44,131 nucleotides of DNA from JAADEM01 sp965371855 (lineage in GTDB: Bacteria > Bacteroidota > Bacteroidia > Bacteroidales > Marinilabiliaceae): the NCBI GenBank assembly GCA_965371855.1, contig CBDUZZ010000037.1, forward strand, positions 1 through 44,131, read 5' to 3'. Below the pieces are notes generated by a model, which saw only the letters and a list, made by a program, of their open reading frames with translations, had not been told where the DNA came from and searched no databases. Position 1 is the first letter of the stretch. Each line of letters begins with the position of its first letter. The translations under genes and the position numbers were made by a program. This document shows, piece by piece, positions 43,135 through 44,131 of the stretch.

Positions 43135-43866
43135 TCAAATTTCATATTTTTTAAAGAAACTGCTGATTTTCATCTTGATTACACCCAATATTGCTTCCCT
43201 GAATATCCCACCAGTCATTTTTGAAATACCCTCCCTTCGTTCTGTAAAAATTATTGGTACTTCAACAATCTTAAAACCATACTTCCATGCAGTAAATTTC
43301 ATCTCTATCTGGAAAGCATATCCCTTTAGTTTAATTTTGTCTAGTTTGATGGTTTCAAGAACATTTCTTCGATAGCATTTAAAACCGGCGGTTGTATCCA
43401 TAATCTTCATCCTTGTAACTAATCTTACATATACAGATGCAAAATATGACATAAGAACACGTCCTATTGGCCAGTTTACAACATTCACTCCTGAAATGTA
43501 GCGGGAACCGATTGCCACGTCTGCTCCGTTCACTTCACAAGCTTCATAAAGCTTGATCAGATCTTCAGGATTATGAGAAAAGTCTGCGTCCATCTCACAT
43601 ATATAGTCATACTTTTTGTCGATAGCCCATTTGAAACCCATAATATATGCAGTTCCAAGTCCTAATTTACCACTTCTTTCAATGATGTTAAGTTTGTTAG
43701 GATATTGAGCCTGGAGTTTCTTAACTTTCTTAGCTGTGCCATCAGGAGAATTATCATCAATGATTAAAACATGAAATTCTACAGAAAGCTTTAATACAGC
43801 ATTTATTATAGATTCTATATTTTCTATTTCGTTGTATGTAGGAATTATTACAATGTTCTTACTCAT
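43135..43866 (-). CDS. Polyprenol monophosphomannose synthase-like glycosyltransferase (GT2, DPM1 type)
   Basis: 243 residues, the length of soluble Dpm1-type enzymes without a membrane anchor. The GT2 fold is plain: IPTYNEIENIESIINAVL at about 7-24, IDDNSPDGTAKKVK at about 36-49, ERSGKLGLGTAYIMGFKWAI, and the metal-binding aspartates in CEMDADFSHNPEDL. MDTTAGFKCYRR and PIIFTERREGISKM are typical of dolichol/polyprenol-phosphate mannose synthases. It would move a sugar from GDP-mannose or a similar donor to a polyprenyl phosphate for protein or lipid glycosylation; donor and acceptor are inferred. Probably the first gene of the operon with pyrC. Confidence 0.88.
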   Translation of the reverse strand: MSKNIVIIPTYNEIENIESIINAVLKLSVEFHVLIIDDNSPDGTAKKVKKLQAQYPNKLNIIERSGKLGLGTAYIMGFKWAIDKKYDYICEMDADFSHNPEDLIKLYEACEVNGADVAIGSRYISGVNVVNWPIGRVLMSYFASVYVRLVTRMKIMDTTAGFKCYRRNVLETIKLDKIKLKGYAFQIEMKFTAWKYGFKIVEVPIIFTERREGISKMTGGIFREAILGVIKMKISSFFKKYEI

Positions 43867-43900
43867 ATGAATATGGATCTTATTATGTAAGTTTATTTCG

Positions 43901-43908
43901 CAAATATA
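43901..43908 (-). promoter_or_regulatory. Candidate -7 element for the glycosyltransferase-pyrC operon
   Basis: On the minus strand TATATTTG matches TAnnTTTG exactly, 35-42 bases before the glycosyltransferase ATG. No TTG is found at the usual -33 distance, so confidence is moderate. Confidence 0.45.
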
Positions 43909-43992
43909 TATATTTATTTCAGTTTATTGTTGCAGTAAATCTTCAAAATTGAGGTATTAATGGATTATATGGTATGCTAATCTAATGACCTG

Positions 43993-44013
43993 TTTTGTAT
44001 TTAAAATACAAAA
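43993..44013. repeat. Perfect AT-rich palindrome in the right-edge intergenic region
   Basis: TTTTGTATT-TAA-AATACAAAA is a perfect 9-bp inverted repeat with a 3-base centre. It lies between the divergent promoters at 43901-43908 (minus) and 44091-44122 (plus). It could be an operator for a dimeric regulator or simply an AT-rich hairpin. Nothing else is seen in the 265 bases from 43867 to the end, apart from those promoters. Confidence 0.5.
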
Positions 44014-44090
44014 GAACACTCCTTAATATATGTAGTTTCAAGACGTTTGTAGAAATTAAGGTTTTTTAAGGAAAATATTTGAAATAAACA

Positions 44091-44122
44091 TTTGGAAAGC
44101 CAGAATAATGGTATTTACTTTG
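44091..44122 (+). promoter_or_regulatory. Strong promoter at the right edge, for a gene beyond the window
   Basis: TTTG (44091-44094), a 20-base spacer, then TTACTTTG (44115-44122, one mismatch to TAnnTTTG), followed by CAGCCGC. The arrangement is that of strong Bacteroidota promoters, with transcription starting close to the window end. The gene it serves is not visible. Confidence 0.6.
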
Positions 44123-44131
44123 CAGCCGCTT

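Noticed and set aside
1..44131. A defence, secretion or biosynthetic island
   Set aside because: Gene content is core metabolism, division, translation and envelope genes in conserved order; no nuclease, toxin-antitoxin, integrase, transposase or phage genes were recognised.

Overview
The window is a chromosomal segment of a Bacteroidota bacterium, most likely order Bacteroidales or Marinilabiliales; the genus cannot be fixed from sequence alone. The evidence is the AT-rich DNA, promoters of the TTG / TAnnTTTG type, a Bacteroidota-style division cluster (FtsL_2-type FtsL, PASTA-tailed FtsI, enlarged MraY, FtsZ ending NPYLHDNVD), a glycine-lipid acyltransferase pair, and a coaX to ppiD envelope operon. 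Most of the window is conserved core genome. I found no rRNA, tRNA, CRISPR array, prophage, transposase or defence island.

Layout. Positions 1-340 hold only unresolved short frames. 340-4736 (minus strand) carries an LpxR-like lipid A deacylase, a membrane-anchored serine hydrolase, a remnant of a dihydrolipoamide dehydrogenase gene, and the glsB/glsA acyltransferase pair. 4877-21025 (plus) is the dcw cluster: mraZ-rsmH-ftsL-ftsI-murE-mraY-murD-ftsW-murG-murC-ftsQ-ftsA-ftsZ, then yqeY. It is preceded by four 10-bp direct repeats that look like a MraZ operator. 21097-25520 (minus) has gltX and the class II ribonucleotide reductase nrdJ. 25947-33457 (minus) is a tightly packed operon: coaX, an outer-membrane barrel protein, a TPR protein, lptC, a CBS/CorC membrane protein and ppiD. 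33560-34621 (plus) is an orphan REC-PAS response regulator that converges on mfd (minus, to 38072). 38200-40952 (plus) holds an FAD/NADH disulfide-type oxidoreductase and lysC. 41184-43866 (minus) holds a lipoprotein, pyrC and a polyprenol-phosphate mannosyltransferase-like gene. A promoter for a gene beyond the window lies at the right edge.

How the genes work together. MraZ controls the cluster. MurC, MurD and MurE build the UDP-muramyl peptide (meso-DAP type judged from MurE), MraY and MurG make lipid I and lipid II, and FtsW/FtsI polymerise and cross-link at the septum that FtsZ/FtsA organise with FtsQ/FtsL. GlsB/GlsA, LpxR, LptC and PpiD shape the lipids and proteins of the outer envelope.

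The most interesting material is non-coding: the mraZ operator repeats, a 180-bp MITE-like element with 18-bp terminal inverted repeats, a hairpin family present twice (21036 and 39588), a paired REP-like hairpin upstream of gltX, and repeat-like sequence in the few long spacers of the otherwise compact dcw operon. I did not find a convincing wholly new system.
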